From assembly GCA_001586965.3 (NCBI GenBank), contig LUCW03002014.1, positions 47,501 to 91,807 of the forward strand: a stretch of DNA of 44,307 bases, read 5' to 3'. Numbering within the stretch: the first letter of the stretch is position 1; every line of letters begins with the position of its first letter. The translations under genes were made by a program, and so were the position numbers. Below the pieces are notes generated by a model. It did not search any database and was not told the origin of the DNA. It saw only the letters and a program-made list of their open reading frames with translations. Below, piece by piece: positions 33,592 to 43,583 of this stretch. This stretch comes from Sphaeroforma sirkka (lineage: Eukaryota; Opisthokonta; Ichthyosporea; Ichthyophonida).

Positions 33592-34406
33592 GGATACTTT
33601 GCCGTTATATTAATCATCGGGTGAAATCCCTTTCGTAACACCCTCTGTCCTAGACATGTGCGACAGTTTCTCCTAACTGTTTGTGCAAGTTCCAGAGCGT
33701 TAGGCCACAAATGTCCGTTCTGCTGTAGTTGAGCAACTGTATCTTCTGCTCTATGATGCCCAATCTCATGCTGACACAAGGTGAGCTGTGTGCGACGGCT
33801 TATCTCTTCCTCATCTGGAGAATCCGTCATGGCTACTTCCGAGGTAGCGATCGATACTAGCCGAGACGTATCTAATGGGGTGACTTTCAATACTGAGGAC
33901 GGTTCGGCATATCCCAATCGTGCTGAAAGCGTCGCTGGAAGGCTGTAACCATTGCGTGGGCCTACTCTGGCAATGACTGTGTGACCCCATGGTGTCTTGC
34001 CAGTCGCATACTTTCCATATTTGAGGAAGGAGTGGGCTGTCCTTAGAACTAATACTGGGTCTCTTTGTAGAAGCGACTTGAATAACTGGAACCAAGGCTC
34101 GTGGGGCGCCCACGGTAGACACACCGTAGCTGTGGCCCTCTCTGATCGTATCTTGCGCAACATTCTATGGATTAATCTCCATGGTGGGTTCATCCATCCG
34201 TCTATATCTTTCCAACAATGTGCAAACGCTCCACCCCTGTCATCGTCGGTGTAGTAGCGTGGCAAATGGTGATCCTGTTGCGAAGCAAAGACATCAACAT
34301 TATTCTCACCCATAATCCGTTGCGCTTGCTCAAAGTAATCTGGAAAAAAGTTGCCAACATTCTGCATATAGTACCTCCGGGCCCTCAGTCTCAATAGTTC
34401 CCTCAT
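33513..34406 (-). CDS. Methylase-like domain plus integrase zinc finger (retrotransposon)
   Basis: 297 codons, open. Residues about 36-150 hold VDVFASQQDHHLPRYY, GGAFAHCWKDIDGWMNPPW and ATVCLPWAPHEPWFQLF. The NPPW is like motif IV of N6-adenine methylases, and the layout matches the segment after RNase H in DIRS-type elements. Near the end is an HHCC finger (CQHEIGHHRAEDTVAQL, then CRTC) and the start of the integrase core (YPWDHIQVDMIPIP). Confidence 0.8.
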   Translation of the reverse strand: MRELLRLRARRYYMQNVGNFFPDYFEQAQRIMGENNVDVFASQQDHHLPRYYTDDDRGGAFAHCWKDIDGWMNPPWRLIHRMLRKIRSERATATVCLPWAPHEPWFQLFKSLLQRDPVLVLRTAHSFLKYGKYATGKTPWGHTVIARVGPRNGYSLPATLSARLGYAEPSSVLKVTPLDTSRLVSIATSEVAMTDSPDEEEISRRTQLTLCQHEIGHHRAEDTVAQLQQNGHLWPNALELAQTVRRNCRTCLGQRVLRKGFHPMINITAKYPWDHIQVDMIPIPLVSAADIYCTSWI

Positions 34407-34411
34407 GAAGC

Positions 34412-34735
34412 CTAGACCACGCGTCTGGTAGCACGTTCTTTATACCCGGGATGTGCGAGATAGTGAAATTGAAAAGCGCTATGATGTGATGCCATCGTTA
34501 TAGCATCGGATTCAGCTTTAGCTGTGTGTTCATATACACCAAAGCCTTGTGATCAGTCAACACTGAAAAGCGTTGACCTTCGAGATGATCCCTGAAGTGT
34601 GTGAGACCATATACCAAGGCCAATAATTCCTTCATGGGTGTTATGTAATTGCGCTGTGCTGCGTTGAGGGTCTTGCTGAAAACATTAGGTATTGCTTCTT
34701 CCCTTTCATGGTCTGGAACAATGCAGCTTCAGTCT
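34412..34735 (-). pseudogene. RNase H, N-terminal part deleted
   Basis: The minus strand shows FSKTLNAAQRNYITPMKELL, RFSVLTDHKALVYMN and FNFTISHIPGIKNVLPDAWS, typical of Ty3 RNase H, with one stop (near 34500). The first block with the catalytic Asp (D-A-S type) is missing between the RT end (LREFV) and EAALFQTMKGKKQY, so a deletion joins RT to mid-RNase H. Confidence 0.7.
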
Positions 34736-35608
34736 TACAAATTCCCGGAGTGGGGCAACTACCTCTGCAAAGTTTGGTAGGTGCTCGTGAAGAAAGTTGG
34801 CTAATCCCAAGGCCGATGCAATGTCTTTGTACTTCTTCGGGGATGGCCAGTCAATGAGCTTGGCCTGCTGTTCATGGCAAATATCAATTCCGGCCTTCGA
34901 TACTCGCTTCCCTAGGATCATGACTTCTTTGACTGCAAAATGACATTTTGAAGGGTTTAGCTTGAAACTGTGGTATGTCAGCCGCCGAATGACCTCTTTC
35001 ACTACTCGTACGTGTTCCTCGTAGTCATCTGTTGCTATTACGATGTCGTCCAGGTAGTGGTGTGCCGGAAGTCCTTGCAATATCACACTCAGTGTACGCT
35101 GAAACTGCTGCGTCAGTGTGTGTAGTCCAAATGGCGCTGATGTAAAGGAATACTGGCTTTTGCCATGTGTGAAACTGAATAGATACTGAGAATCAGGGTG
35201 AATTGGGAGTCGATGGTACGCTGCGGTTAGATCCAATGTCGTGTAATATCTCTTCCCTTTGATGTTACCAATGATGTCGTTGATACGGGGAATAATGAAC
35301 TGATCCGCCGGTATTAATGCATTCACCGCTCTGAGGTCCAAACACACTCGCATTTTCTTTAGTTCTCCAGATTGAGTATACTCTGGCACTGCGAGCAAGG
35401 GTAAGTTGACGGAAGTGGCTGTATCCCTTTGAACTATGACCAAATCTTGAATCCACTTCTGCACCTGTCTATCTACCCATGGTATCCATTTGTCTGCTAC
35501 AAAGTTCCTTACTGCCTTCCGCATCCTTGCAGCTTGGTCTGGTGTCACTGGCAATCTAACGTCGCCTCCTTCCAGTCTGCACCTGTCCTTTTTCTCGAAT
35601 ACCGTCAT
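34706..35608 (-). CDS. Reverse transcriptase (retrotransposon)
   Basis: 300 codons, open. WIQDLVIVQRDTATSVNLPL, MRVCLDLRAVNALIPADQF, YYTTLDLTAAYHRLPI (first catalytic Asp), YSFTSAPFGLHTLTQQFQR, HHYLDDIVIATDDYEEH (YLDD) and the thumb FKLNPSKCHFAVKEVMILG. It overlaps the protease frame at its 5' end (35556-35608), which suggests a frameshift, natural or mutational. Confidence 0.88.
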   Translation of the reverse strand: MTVFEKKDRCRLEGGDVRLPVTPDQAARMRKAVRNFVADKWIPWVDRQVQKWIQDLVIVQRDTATSVNLPLLAVPEYTQSGELKKMRVCLDLRAVNALIPADQFIIPRINDIIGNIKGKRYYTTLDLTAAYHRLPIHPDSQYLFSFTHGKSQYSFTSAPFGLHTLTQQFQRTLSVILQGLPAHHYLDDIVIATDDYEEHVRVVKEVIRRLTYHSFKLNPSKCHFAVKEVMILGKRVSKAGIDICHEQQAKLIDWPSPKKYKDIASALGLANFLHEHLPNFAEVVAPLREFVRLKLHCSRP

Positions 35609-36143
35609 TGTCCCTCAGTTCCTTGTCTAGTTCCAGGCGAACACCGGTTTCCTCGGTCAAATCTGGTGGTCGCCTCAACGGTATTGGTTCCAATAGTTTG
35701 TCTAGCTCCGTTGGATCTATGGATGAGAATGGCGATTGAAGGCCTCCCACGTATAGCCCTAAGCCAGGCATAAGATCCTGGCCTACGATCGCGTCGATAG
35801 CCGGTGGTAGATTCATTAGCTCGAAAGACTGTTCTGTGAGCTCTAGACCATATCGTACTGGAGTTTGTACGGTTGAGCCTATTCGCCGTGTACGAAGACT
35901 ACGATCAGCTAGGTATATATAGGATCCCTCCGGAGCCGACTTAATTTGCAATCCCCAATCGTGTGCGGATGTCGAATCAATGCAACTTCTGTTTGCCCCA
36001 GAATCTACTAACGCCCTGCATGTCTTACCGTTAATCAGGATGGGTATGAATACTCGATTGTCCATTGAAAGTAATGGATCTTTGATCGATAGTATCACAG
36101 GTGTGCTAGACGGGAAAACTAAAGTTGCATCTACATCCGACAC
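35556..36143 (-). CDS. Retropepsin-like protease (retrotransposon)
   Basis: 195 codons. NGKTCRALVDSGANRSCIDS carries the D-S-G triplet, and IDAIVGQDLMPGLGLYV is the second-lobe segment. A proline- and acid-rich linker follows, and the frame ends in RRRR where the RT frame starts. In the same frame upstream, after one stop (36161), is an acidic segment (QQTEQEETTPTDTHIAS). Confidence 0.8.
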   Translation of the reverse strand: MSDVDATLVFPSSTPVILSIKDPLLSMDNRVFIPILINGKTCRALVDSGANRSCIDSTSAHDWGLQIKSAPEGSYIYLADRSLRTRRIGSTVQTPVRYGLELTEQSFELMNLPPAIDAIVGQDLMPGLGLYVGGLQSPFSSIDPTELDKLLEPIPLRRPPDLTEETGVRLELDKELRDNDGIREKGQVQTGRRRR

Positions 36144-36163
36144 CCTTACGTCCTATTCCTGAT

Positions 36164-36336
36164 CGCTGCCTATGGTTTCCCACGTTGCATCCTCTTCCAA
36201 CTCACCCTGTTCGATTTCGTCTGGGTGTGCCAGTATGGAAGCAATGTGTGTGTCTGTAGGCGTGGTCTCCTCCTGCTCCGTTTGCTGGTCGTCCGAGTCT
36301 ATTAGAGCCGTAATGGTGTTGACCGCGGGCAAACTC
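36164..36336 (-). pseudogene. Acidic gag/linker remnant of the antisense element
   Basis: Minus frame VNTITALIDSDDQQTEQEET through DATWETIGSDQE, then TAG. It is in frame with the protease and cut at 36337 by the start of family A copy 2. Confidence 0.5.
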
Positions 36337-37009
36337 TGTAGAAATACGGCATCCGGTCAGTCTAAAATATCAAGATCAATTGAGATAATACATTGGTTTT
36401 TATTTGTATTTTAAATAATTTAGTACAAGCTCTTTTTCCAATATTTCCAAAGTGTTCTAAATTCACTTTGATGGCTCCAATAGCCTGAGTATTTGGTATG
36501 ACTCATCTACTTGGACCTATTTGAGACATTAGTAGATGTAGGATATTATAAACTAAATTTTATAATCTCCGAACTACTACTTATAGATTTTGGTCCTCCC
36601 GCCAATCTCCAAAATCCAATAAGTCTTTTTTTTTTTTAACTTTTCTTCAGATGGAACTTTATTTGTATCAGCTAATGTATTAACGTGACTTACGTTATTA
36701 TGTCTATTTACAAATTAGGCAAGTGGTCATGAACACTTAGTACTTCTAGTGAAAATTATTCAATAAAGAACAGCTAGAGGTACGCCCTGTGTGATCGAGG
36801 ATATTTAGGCTCTTAACAAGAGGCAGTCCCGATCATTCTTACACAAGCTACCACTGCTAAATCCTAACTGACTAAATTGTATTTTAGTTTAATATAGTTT
36901 GAAACCTAGTAATTTCCATCGAAGTTTACATATTTTTCAGTTATTTAGTAGTTACAGTAGTGTACTGCTTCTAGACTGTCTGACATCGATTTACTATCCA
37001 GCAAATACT
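36337..37009 (+). repeat. 5' LTR plus leader of family A copy 2
   Basis: Matches 27879-28655 and, for its first 164 bases, 44144-44307. AATAAA is at 36762-36767. The point where the LTR ends and the leader begins is not visible. Confidence 0.75.
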
Positions 37010-37654
37010 ATGGCTAAGGGTACTTCTAAAGGCAAGGGAGCCGCTAGCTCTAAGCCTGCTAAGCCTGCCGAGGTTCCTGAGGTCCCTGTGGAAACACCTA
37101 GCCTGTCTGGAGTTGAGCCTGCCGAGGATACTGTTGGGGAAGCAAATTCTGAGGTTGGTACAGAGGATTATTCTGAAGATGACTCGTCGGATCCTAAAGC
37201 CTTGGAAGAAGAGGTATCTACTACCGCGGAAAGGCTCGCCAGCGTCCGTGTATCACCTAGGAGTGAAGCTCAGGACCCCAGCCCCCCCCTGACCACGTGC
37301 CGTCAAATATTGGGGATAAACGTCGAAAGGCTGGAAAATTCGTGGATACGAATGTCGGGGGGCATTATAACTCCACATCTAAAGGACACTCCAGCACAAA
37401 TCCGGCGTGAAAAGGAAGTATTGGACCTGTCCGAAAATTTCGGGTTCGCCATCGATGGAGAAGCCATTCCATTCAGCTCAAATCTTGGGGCCGAAGCTGA
37501 GGACGCCATAACTCGACAACGAGTGGTTGGATCCTCTCAATCTCGACGCCAATTGAACCGCACTGAAGCGCTCTTGAAGGAGCTAGCGGCAGCAGCAGTT
37601 GTGGACCCCTCTATCGTGTCCCACTTGGCTGATATTCTTCCTATACCGAAGAAG

Positions 37655-37735
37655 AAAAAAAATCGGGCCGGGTTTCGAACCCGAGACCTACTGGTTTACC
37701 AGCCAGTATGTTTACCACTAAGCCAGTTACCACTG
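37655..37735 (-). other. tRNA-like Pol III cassette antisense in gag (copy 2)
   Basis: On the minus strand: A-box TGGCTTAGTGG (37725-37715), a perfect 5-bp anticodon arm ACTGG-CTGGTAA-CCAGT (37707-37690, GGT anticodon), a B-box GGTTCGAAACC (37681-37671) and a T8 terminator-like run (37662-37655). The 5' and 3' ends do not pair as an acceptor stem, so it is not a normal tRNA gene. Confidence 0.65.
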
Positions 37736-39223
37736 GCGAGAGAGATAATATTTCAAATTTTAATCTCTATAGCTCTGATGCTACCATCGACCATCCTCTT
37801 GACAAACCTAACCCTGTCAGAGGATATGATCGTATGGAACTCGATGAGGCTTACCATCCTCGTAATATCGACCCTCATTTGCCAACTAACCCTGGTAATC
37901 ACGATTTTGGCAATCGCTACACCAGTACCTCGTTAGAGAGTTCCCGCTCTAATCCTGAGGATGAGGAAGTGAGAACCAGACATACTCGTCTCAGGCTATT
38001 ACGCTCTGGTATGCAAGTCCTTGAGGACCGTCTATTGAATGACTCTGACCTTGACGATAGGAAAGCGGATAACATTCGCTATCTAATCGATAACAAGAGA
38101 AAGGAAATAGACACCATCTTGGCACTAGCAGCCCGTAGCACTGAGCATGAGCCTCGTGAACACTTAGAACCAAGCTTTATAAAGCAGCTAGGTAACGCGC
38201 AGGCTGAGGTCGATTTCTCTACTAATGAGAGTACAGTGGAGACACTGAAGGCCTTCGACCAACTTAAGGAGTCTGCCAGCCTTAGGGATAAGCAGATGAT
38301 GAATGCCTTTATTCATTTCTGTGAGCCAGGGAATGGCGAACTATCTTGAAGGCTCATGAGCCCAACTGGAAAGCCCTACCCTGGCACCAGTTGCGTGATA
38401 CTATACTTAACACCTTTTTTTGAAGATGCACGTGACCGTGAACTTCTAGAGTCGAGACCTACTGGTTTACCAGCCAGTATGTTTACCACTAAGCCAGTTA
38501 CCACTGGCGAGAGAGATAATATTTCAAATTTTAATCTCTATAGCTCTGATGCTACCATCGACCATCCTCTTGACAAACCTAACCCTGTCAGAGGATATGA
38601 TCGTATGGAACTCGATGAGGCTTACCATCCTCGTAATATCGACCCTCATTTGCCAACTAACCCTGGTAATCACAATTTTGGCAATCGCTACACCAGTACC
38701 TCGTTAGAGAGTTCCCGCTCTAATCCTGAGGATGAGGAAGTGAGAACCAGACATACTCGTCTCAGGCTATTACGCTCTGGTATGCAAGTCCTTGAGGACC
38801 GTCTATTGAATGACTCTGACCTTGACGATAGGAAAGCGGATAACATTCGCTATCTAATCGATAACAAGAGAAAGGAAATAGACACCATCTTGGCACTAGC
38901 AGCCCGTAGCACTGAGCATGAGCCTCGTGAACACTTAGAACCAAGCTTTATAAAGCAGCTAGGTAACGCGCAGGCTGAGGTCGATTTCTCTACTAATGAG
39001 AGTACAGTGGAGACACTGAAGGCCTTCGACCAACTTAAGGAGTCTGCCAGCCTTAGGGATAAGCAGATGATGAATGCCTTTATTCATTTCTGTGAGCCAG
39101 GGGAATGGCGAACTATCTTGAAGGCTCATGAGCCCAACTGGAAAGCCCTACCCTGGCACCAGTTGCGTGATACTATACTTAACACCTTTTTTTTGAAGAT
39201 GCACGTGACCGTGAACTTCTAGA
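37682..39223 (+). repeat. 771-bp tandem duplication within gag
   Basis: 37682-38452 and 38453-39223 are almost identical; I noticed one substitution (AATCACGATTTT / AATCACAATTTT) and two homopolymer length changes. The left breakpoint is inside the tRNA-like segment (CGAGACCTACTGG). 771 is a multiple of three. Confidence 0.92.
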
Positions 39224-39825
39224 GTCTCGCAAGTTCTTTGCGAACGATACCACTATTCGAGGTGCTCTAGCTCATATGACACATATGAATACTCGGATGG
39301 GTGGTCGTACCTATACTGGCGAATATTTATTAATTTGTCAGATGATGGAGACTCTGGGAGCTAACCTCTTTAAGAAAGTCAATGATGACATCATCGCCTA
39401 TGGTGATTTGCGATCTATGCCTTGGTCTGTCTTTGAGAAGATAGTACACAAGCATACCAATTCCTCTGCTAGAGTACTTAGTACCACGAGCTACACCCAG
39501 CCCACTAAGCGAAACGCAGTAGAGACTAATACTGCGCGTAGTACTAAGAAACCTCGCATTACTACTGGAGGGGTACTGGCTCTACTTCTACCGAACCGAA
39601 AGGTGATAAGAAGGTGAGAGCGCCTTGCAAGAAGTGTGGTTACAACCTCACAAAACGTAATGGCAAGTGGAATGGTAGACACGACCCTGTTAAGTGTGCA
39701 CCAGGCAAGCCAGATTTTGGACACTATATATAAAAGAGTGTGCTACTTGCAAGGGTACTAACGGTTGGCACAAAGAGGATTGCAAGGACTTACCAGACGT
39801 CCAAGTTAAGCACTGACAGTACCAT

Positions 39826-40220
39826 ATGTGCGCACTAGAGCAAGATTATGAGAAAATGTTCAATAAAATCTATACCAAAGGAGATGAACGTATCTTTCAA
39901 ACAGTTTTCGTAAATGGAGAAAAAGTTATGGCACTATTTGATCCAGGGGCTGAAGTCTCTGCTATCTCATGCCGAGTAGCCTACGCTACAGATATGGCTG
40001 TCCATAACGAAACAACTGATTTAATCTTGGGAAATGGCAAAGTTACTACTTGCGAACAAGCCATTGACTATGCACACATAATGCTGTCAGATAGAAGAGA
40101 AGTGAAGACTCACCTAATCGTTACTGACATGTCTCAGAAATACGATTTAATTATAGGTATGACTGATCTTCTCAGTTTAGGTATAACACTCACTGGTCTG
40201 CCTAATGGGCTGGACCCGAA
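39826..40220 (+). pseudogene. Family A protease, copy 2
   Basis: Open frame shared with RT. VNGEKVMALFDPGAEVSAIS holds D-P-G instead of D-S/T-G (Asp codon 39940-39942). KYDLIIGMTDLLSLGITLTG is the second-lobe segment, intact here where copy 1 has a stop. Confidence 0.7.
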
Positions 40221-40239
40221 TAAAGATCAGTCAGATGAT

Positions 40240-41100
40240 AATATGTTAAAGATACCCAAACCTCCGGAAGGTGAAGCAAAGGATATGATTCCGCACTTCA
40301 CCGATATAATTATGGACTTAATTATACAAAACAGGAAGATTGCAATAACTGACTGGTGTATGTTTAAGTTCTCTAATGGGTACGTTAGACTTGACTTAAC
40401 AAACGTCGACTTCTCTAAGTTAAAGTGTCCTTCACATAACTACGTGAGTTGGAGACACAAAGACGTTGTCAAAACCCAAATCGAAGATTGGTTAAAACAG
40501 GGTCTAATTGAAATCAATTATGATGCAACCCCAGTTAACTTAGCTCTCTTAGCGGTCGATCAATATAAATCTGATGGAACGTTTAGTAAAACAAGAGTAG
40601 TACTAGACCTGTCGCCAATCAACAAACTAATTCCGCAACATAGTTTTCTCTTACCTAAGATAAAAATGGAGAGGTGCGACTATCTTTTCCAAGATAGACT
40701 TAAAAGCTGCATTCCATCAACTACAGATATATATGGCCTCATAGGAAATACTTTTCCTTTACTTGGCAAGGTAAAAAGTACCAGTTTAAAGGTGCACCTG
40801 AAGGCTTACACATGTTACCTTCTTTTCTTCCAACAAGTTATGATGGAACTATTTGCGGACCTGTCGTATAACGTATCAGTCTATTTAGATGATATAGTTA
40901 TCTTTACAAAGACAACACATGAACATGCTAAACTCGTTAAAAAGTCTTAAAAGCGACTTAATCATGCTAAACTTAAGATTAACGAAGACAAGTGTTCTTT
41001 TTTTGCTAAGATACTATACACTTACTTGGCTACAAAAAAGTATCTGCAGCAGGGGTAGAAATTGATCCTGGCGAAACAGTTTCTGTTGGATTTATCAACA
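40240..41100 (+). pseudogene. Family A reverse transcriptase, copy 2 (deletions, frameshifts)
   Basis: RTRVVLDL-type motif present (TFSKTRVVLDLSPINK). A short deletion after LLPKIK, relative to copy 1 (which has SERLRKMAGA), throws the first catalytic Asp block out of frame. VSVYLDDIVIFTK is back in frame. The frame ends at 40950, with the thumb in other frames to about 41100. Confidence 0.8.
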
Positions 41101-41223
41101 CCAATTACTGGAAGAGATGTGAACTCTGTGTGTGGGTTTTGTTAACTTCTTCTCGGATTCAGTACGCCGCATCTTTCTCATTACTTAAAGCCTTTCAGTC
41201 ACCTACGGCTGCACAAAGGACCT

Positions 41224-41568
41224 TTGGGAAAGCTTTGGACTAAAGAATGTGATGATGCATTTAAACTAGTCAAAAGTAAAAGTAATGGACGCACCCATCA
41301 TGCAGTACCCTGTGGATGGTGTCCCATTCAAGTAGCAACCGACGCTTCAGATCGAGCGGTAGGTGGAGTGCTTTACCAAACGATAAATGGTAAACCGCGC
41401 TACATACAATTCTTTAGCAAAGTTATAATAAGAGTCAGCAGATTACCTACCGTTAAACAAGAGCTCCTTGCTATAGTTACTGCGCTAAGACAGTTTAAAG
41501 ACTACCTTTATGGAAGTTACTTTACTGTCGCCAGTGATCAAAAGTCTTTAACATACTTAAAGATATGA
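41224..41568 (+). pseudogene. Family A RNase H, copy 2
   Basis: 114 codons. PIQVATDASDRAVGGVLYQ has the first catalytic Asp, LPTVKQELLAIVTALRQF the Glu and YFTVASDQKSLTYLKI the second Asp. The C-terminal part (after 41568) is in other frames (HIPG-like ITHIPGNT). Confidence 0.8.
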
Positions 41569-41744
41569 ACCCTGATTCACAGTTGGTGAGCCGCTGGCGC
41601 TGACCTTATTGCCAAGTTCGCTTTTAATATAACACACATACCAGGGAATACATAACCATCTTCCTGACATGCTCTCTCGACTTGTGCCCGACTACCAGAA
41701 AACAGTCAAGGAGTTATTAGCAACCGATTGGATGCTAAATAGAA

Positions 41745-42175
41745 ATGGTTTAACCTCGCTCAATCACGATGGGGTCCATTTACTGTTGATATGTTCGCCG
41801 CAGAACATAACAAACAGGTTTCTGAATATAGGTCGTTGACTCATCCTAAAAGGTGATGCATTTCAGCTTGACTTATCAAAGCATAATGCGTGGGCTAACC
41901 CACCTTGTCAACTTATCGCACAGTTGTTAAATTATGTTAATATTACTAAATCTACCATTACGCTGTGTTGTCCCTTACGTAACTCCGACCCCATGGATAC
42001 GTGATTTAATTAATATGATTCAAGACGAACCTATTTATGTCGACCGTGAGAACCGACACGTTCTTGTATCAGGGATCCCTATTCTATTAAGAAGACGCCT
42101 TGGAAACACACCATTGTTTGTCGCATCGGTCCTGCAGGTACCACTAAGTGGAAACCCTCAAGCGAATTCTTAGCT
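41745..42175 (+). pseudogene. Family A methylase-like segment, copy 2
   Basis: Read across frames: SRWGPFTVDMFAAEHNKQVS, then DAFQLDLSKHNAWANPPCQL, then STITLCCP and PWIRDLINMIQDEPIY. It has the same order as the antisense element (VFASQ, NPPW, LPW, PWF), with NPPC in place of NPPW. At least two frame changes. Confidence 0.65.
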
Positions 42176-42421
42176 AAACTAGAGAGTCTAAGAGTTTGAA
42201 CAAAAGCTCAGACTCGTACAACACATGCACCCAACAAGATTGCAGTCGAGGTAATGCCGATTGAAACGGCATTAGATCGTAAAAACATGGAACTAGCTAA
42301 GGCCATGGATCAAGACTCAAAACTCTAAGAGAACCTGAAGCTCGCACTCGACTACTTAAAGCGCTGCTTAAAGAACAGCCAGGAGTTGCGAAACAACTGA
42401 AGAAGATACTTCAACAATCCA

Positions 42422-43461
42422 ATGTTGTCAATTATGTATCTCAGGACTCTACCCCTCCTGATACTGAGGGTTGCCCTTTCCAACAGGACTATGGTTCATC
42501 CAGCCAGCGTTACGCAGAATCTGACTGACTTAGAGGAGCTCGAAAGTAGAGTTAAAATTATACATAATTTAACGCATCGAGCATATGAGCATACTTATAA
42601 AATGGCTATTCGTGCAGGACTTGATCACCCGGCGCTGAAAGAAACCATACGTGAAGTATACCGACGCTGTACTGATTGTGAAAAGAACCAGATCAAGCGA
42701 TACGGTTGGGCACCCCTAAAAAGTGTAACAGAGACCAACCGATGCGCCGAGTCATAGTCGATTTGGTTAAACTCCGCGATCAAGCATACTGGCGATGTAT
42801 ATCTGTCATTTTCTTATAGTGGCTTCGAGGCTATAACTTGCTTTAGCCAATACCAAACAAACGATCCACAAACAGTGGCAGAATTATGCTATCGTCTTCA
42901 ATGGCTTCGGTTCCCCGAAGTACTATGTTCTGATAACGGTAGTGAGTTTTGTACCGACGTAATGGAGGCATATACTCGTATCCAGGCATGATATAGAGCG
43001 TGTGTTCCTTACAAACCAACCTCAAACGCAGGGTGCAAATGAGACGTCATAGAGAACTTAAATCTTGCGTACCGCATAGACGACGTTGAGGATTATGTGG
43101 CCTTATCATTTGAAATGGGTTCAGACTCAAATGAATAACTGCATGAATCCTCAAACTGAAGACACTCCGTTTCACTATTTCTTTGGCCGCTATAGTGAAT
43201 TACAAGCAACGTTTGATAAAACTGCGCCCGAAACACGCTACCCCGTGGCTACAAAAGATCGAGCATATGCAGAACGTTGTTTTACCCTGTTTACTCGAGC
43301 ACAAGAATCGCGTCCTACTTAAAGCGTATGACCGATGGAATAACACTAAGAACATTGTTCAGTTCAAAGTCGGCGATTACGTTAACATTATAAATCGAAA
43401 CGCCAACGTTACCGAACTCTCTTCTAAGACGATAGGACTTTTTTGTTATTTCCTACCATGA
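42422..43461 (+). pseudogene. Family A integrase, copy 2 (frameshifted)
   Basis: A zinc finger with Cys pair near 42665-42680 (CTDCEKNQIKR) preceded by HRAYEHTYKM. Core pieces: VPRS/LCSDNGSEFCTDVMEAY (second Asp, near 42930), YKPTSNAG followed by TGA and DVIENL at the Glu motif (43010-43060). C-terminal helix and barrel: TPFHYFFGRYSELQATFDK and VQFKVGDYVNIINRN. Confidence 0.7.
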
Positions 43462-43583
43462 TGAGAGAGTGATACTTACGAAGTGAATAACATTGATGGT
43501 ACTAGCGCAACCAATCTAGGCACTCACCGTATCCCTACCTCGAACTCTCATTCGCTCGCTCATTTGATTCTGATGTACCAGTT

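Larger units (their letters stand above)
31935..36336 (-). mobile_element. Chromodomain Ty3/Gypsy-like element, antisense, 5'-truncated
   Basis: Reading down from 36336: gag/linker tail, protease (36143-35556), RT (35608-34706), partial RNase H (34735-34412), methylase-like domain and integrase finger (34406-33513), integrase core plus chromodomain (33591-32527), then a 3' region starting TGTAGTAAACAC at 31935 that probably contains the LTR. Gag is missing because family A copy 2 begins at 36337. Confidence 0.85.
37010..39830 (+). pseudogene. Family A gag, copy 2 (frameshifted, internally duplicated)
   Basis: ATG 37010 starts MAKGTSKGKGAASSKPAKPA. The frame changes near 37660, at an A8 run beside the tRNA-like segment, then continues from about 37708. 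A 771-bp block (37682-38452) is repeated at 38453-39223; T7/T8 and G-run differences shift frames at the ends. Zinc-finger region: CKKCGYNL with a long loop to HDPVKC, then CKGTNGWHKEDC (39625-39790). Gag would form the particle; the N-terminus is Ser/Lys/Ala-rich and acidic after residue 50. Confidence 0.75.
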
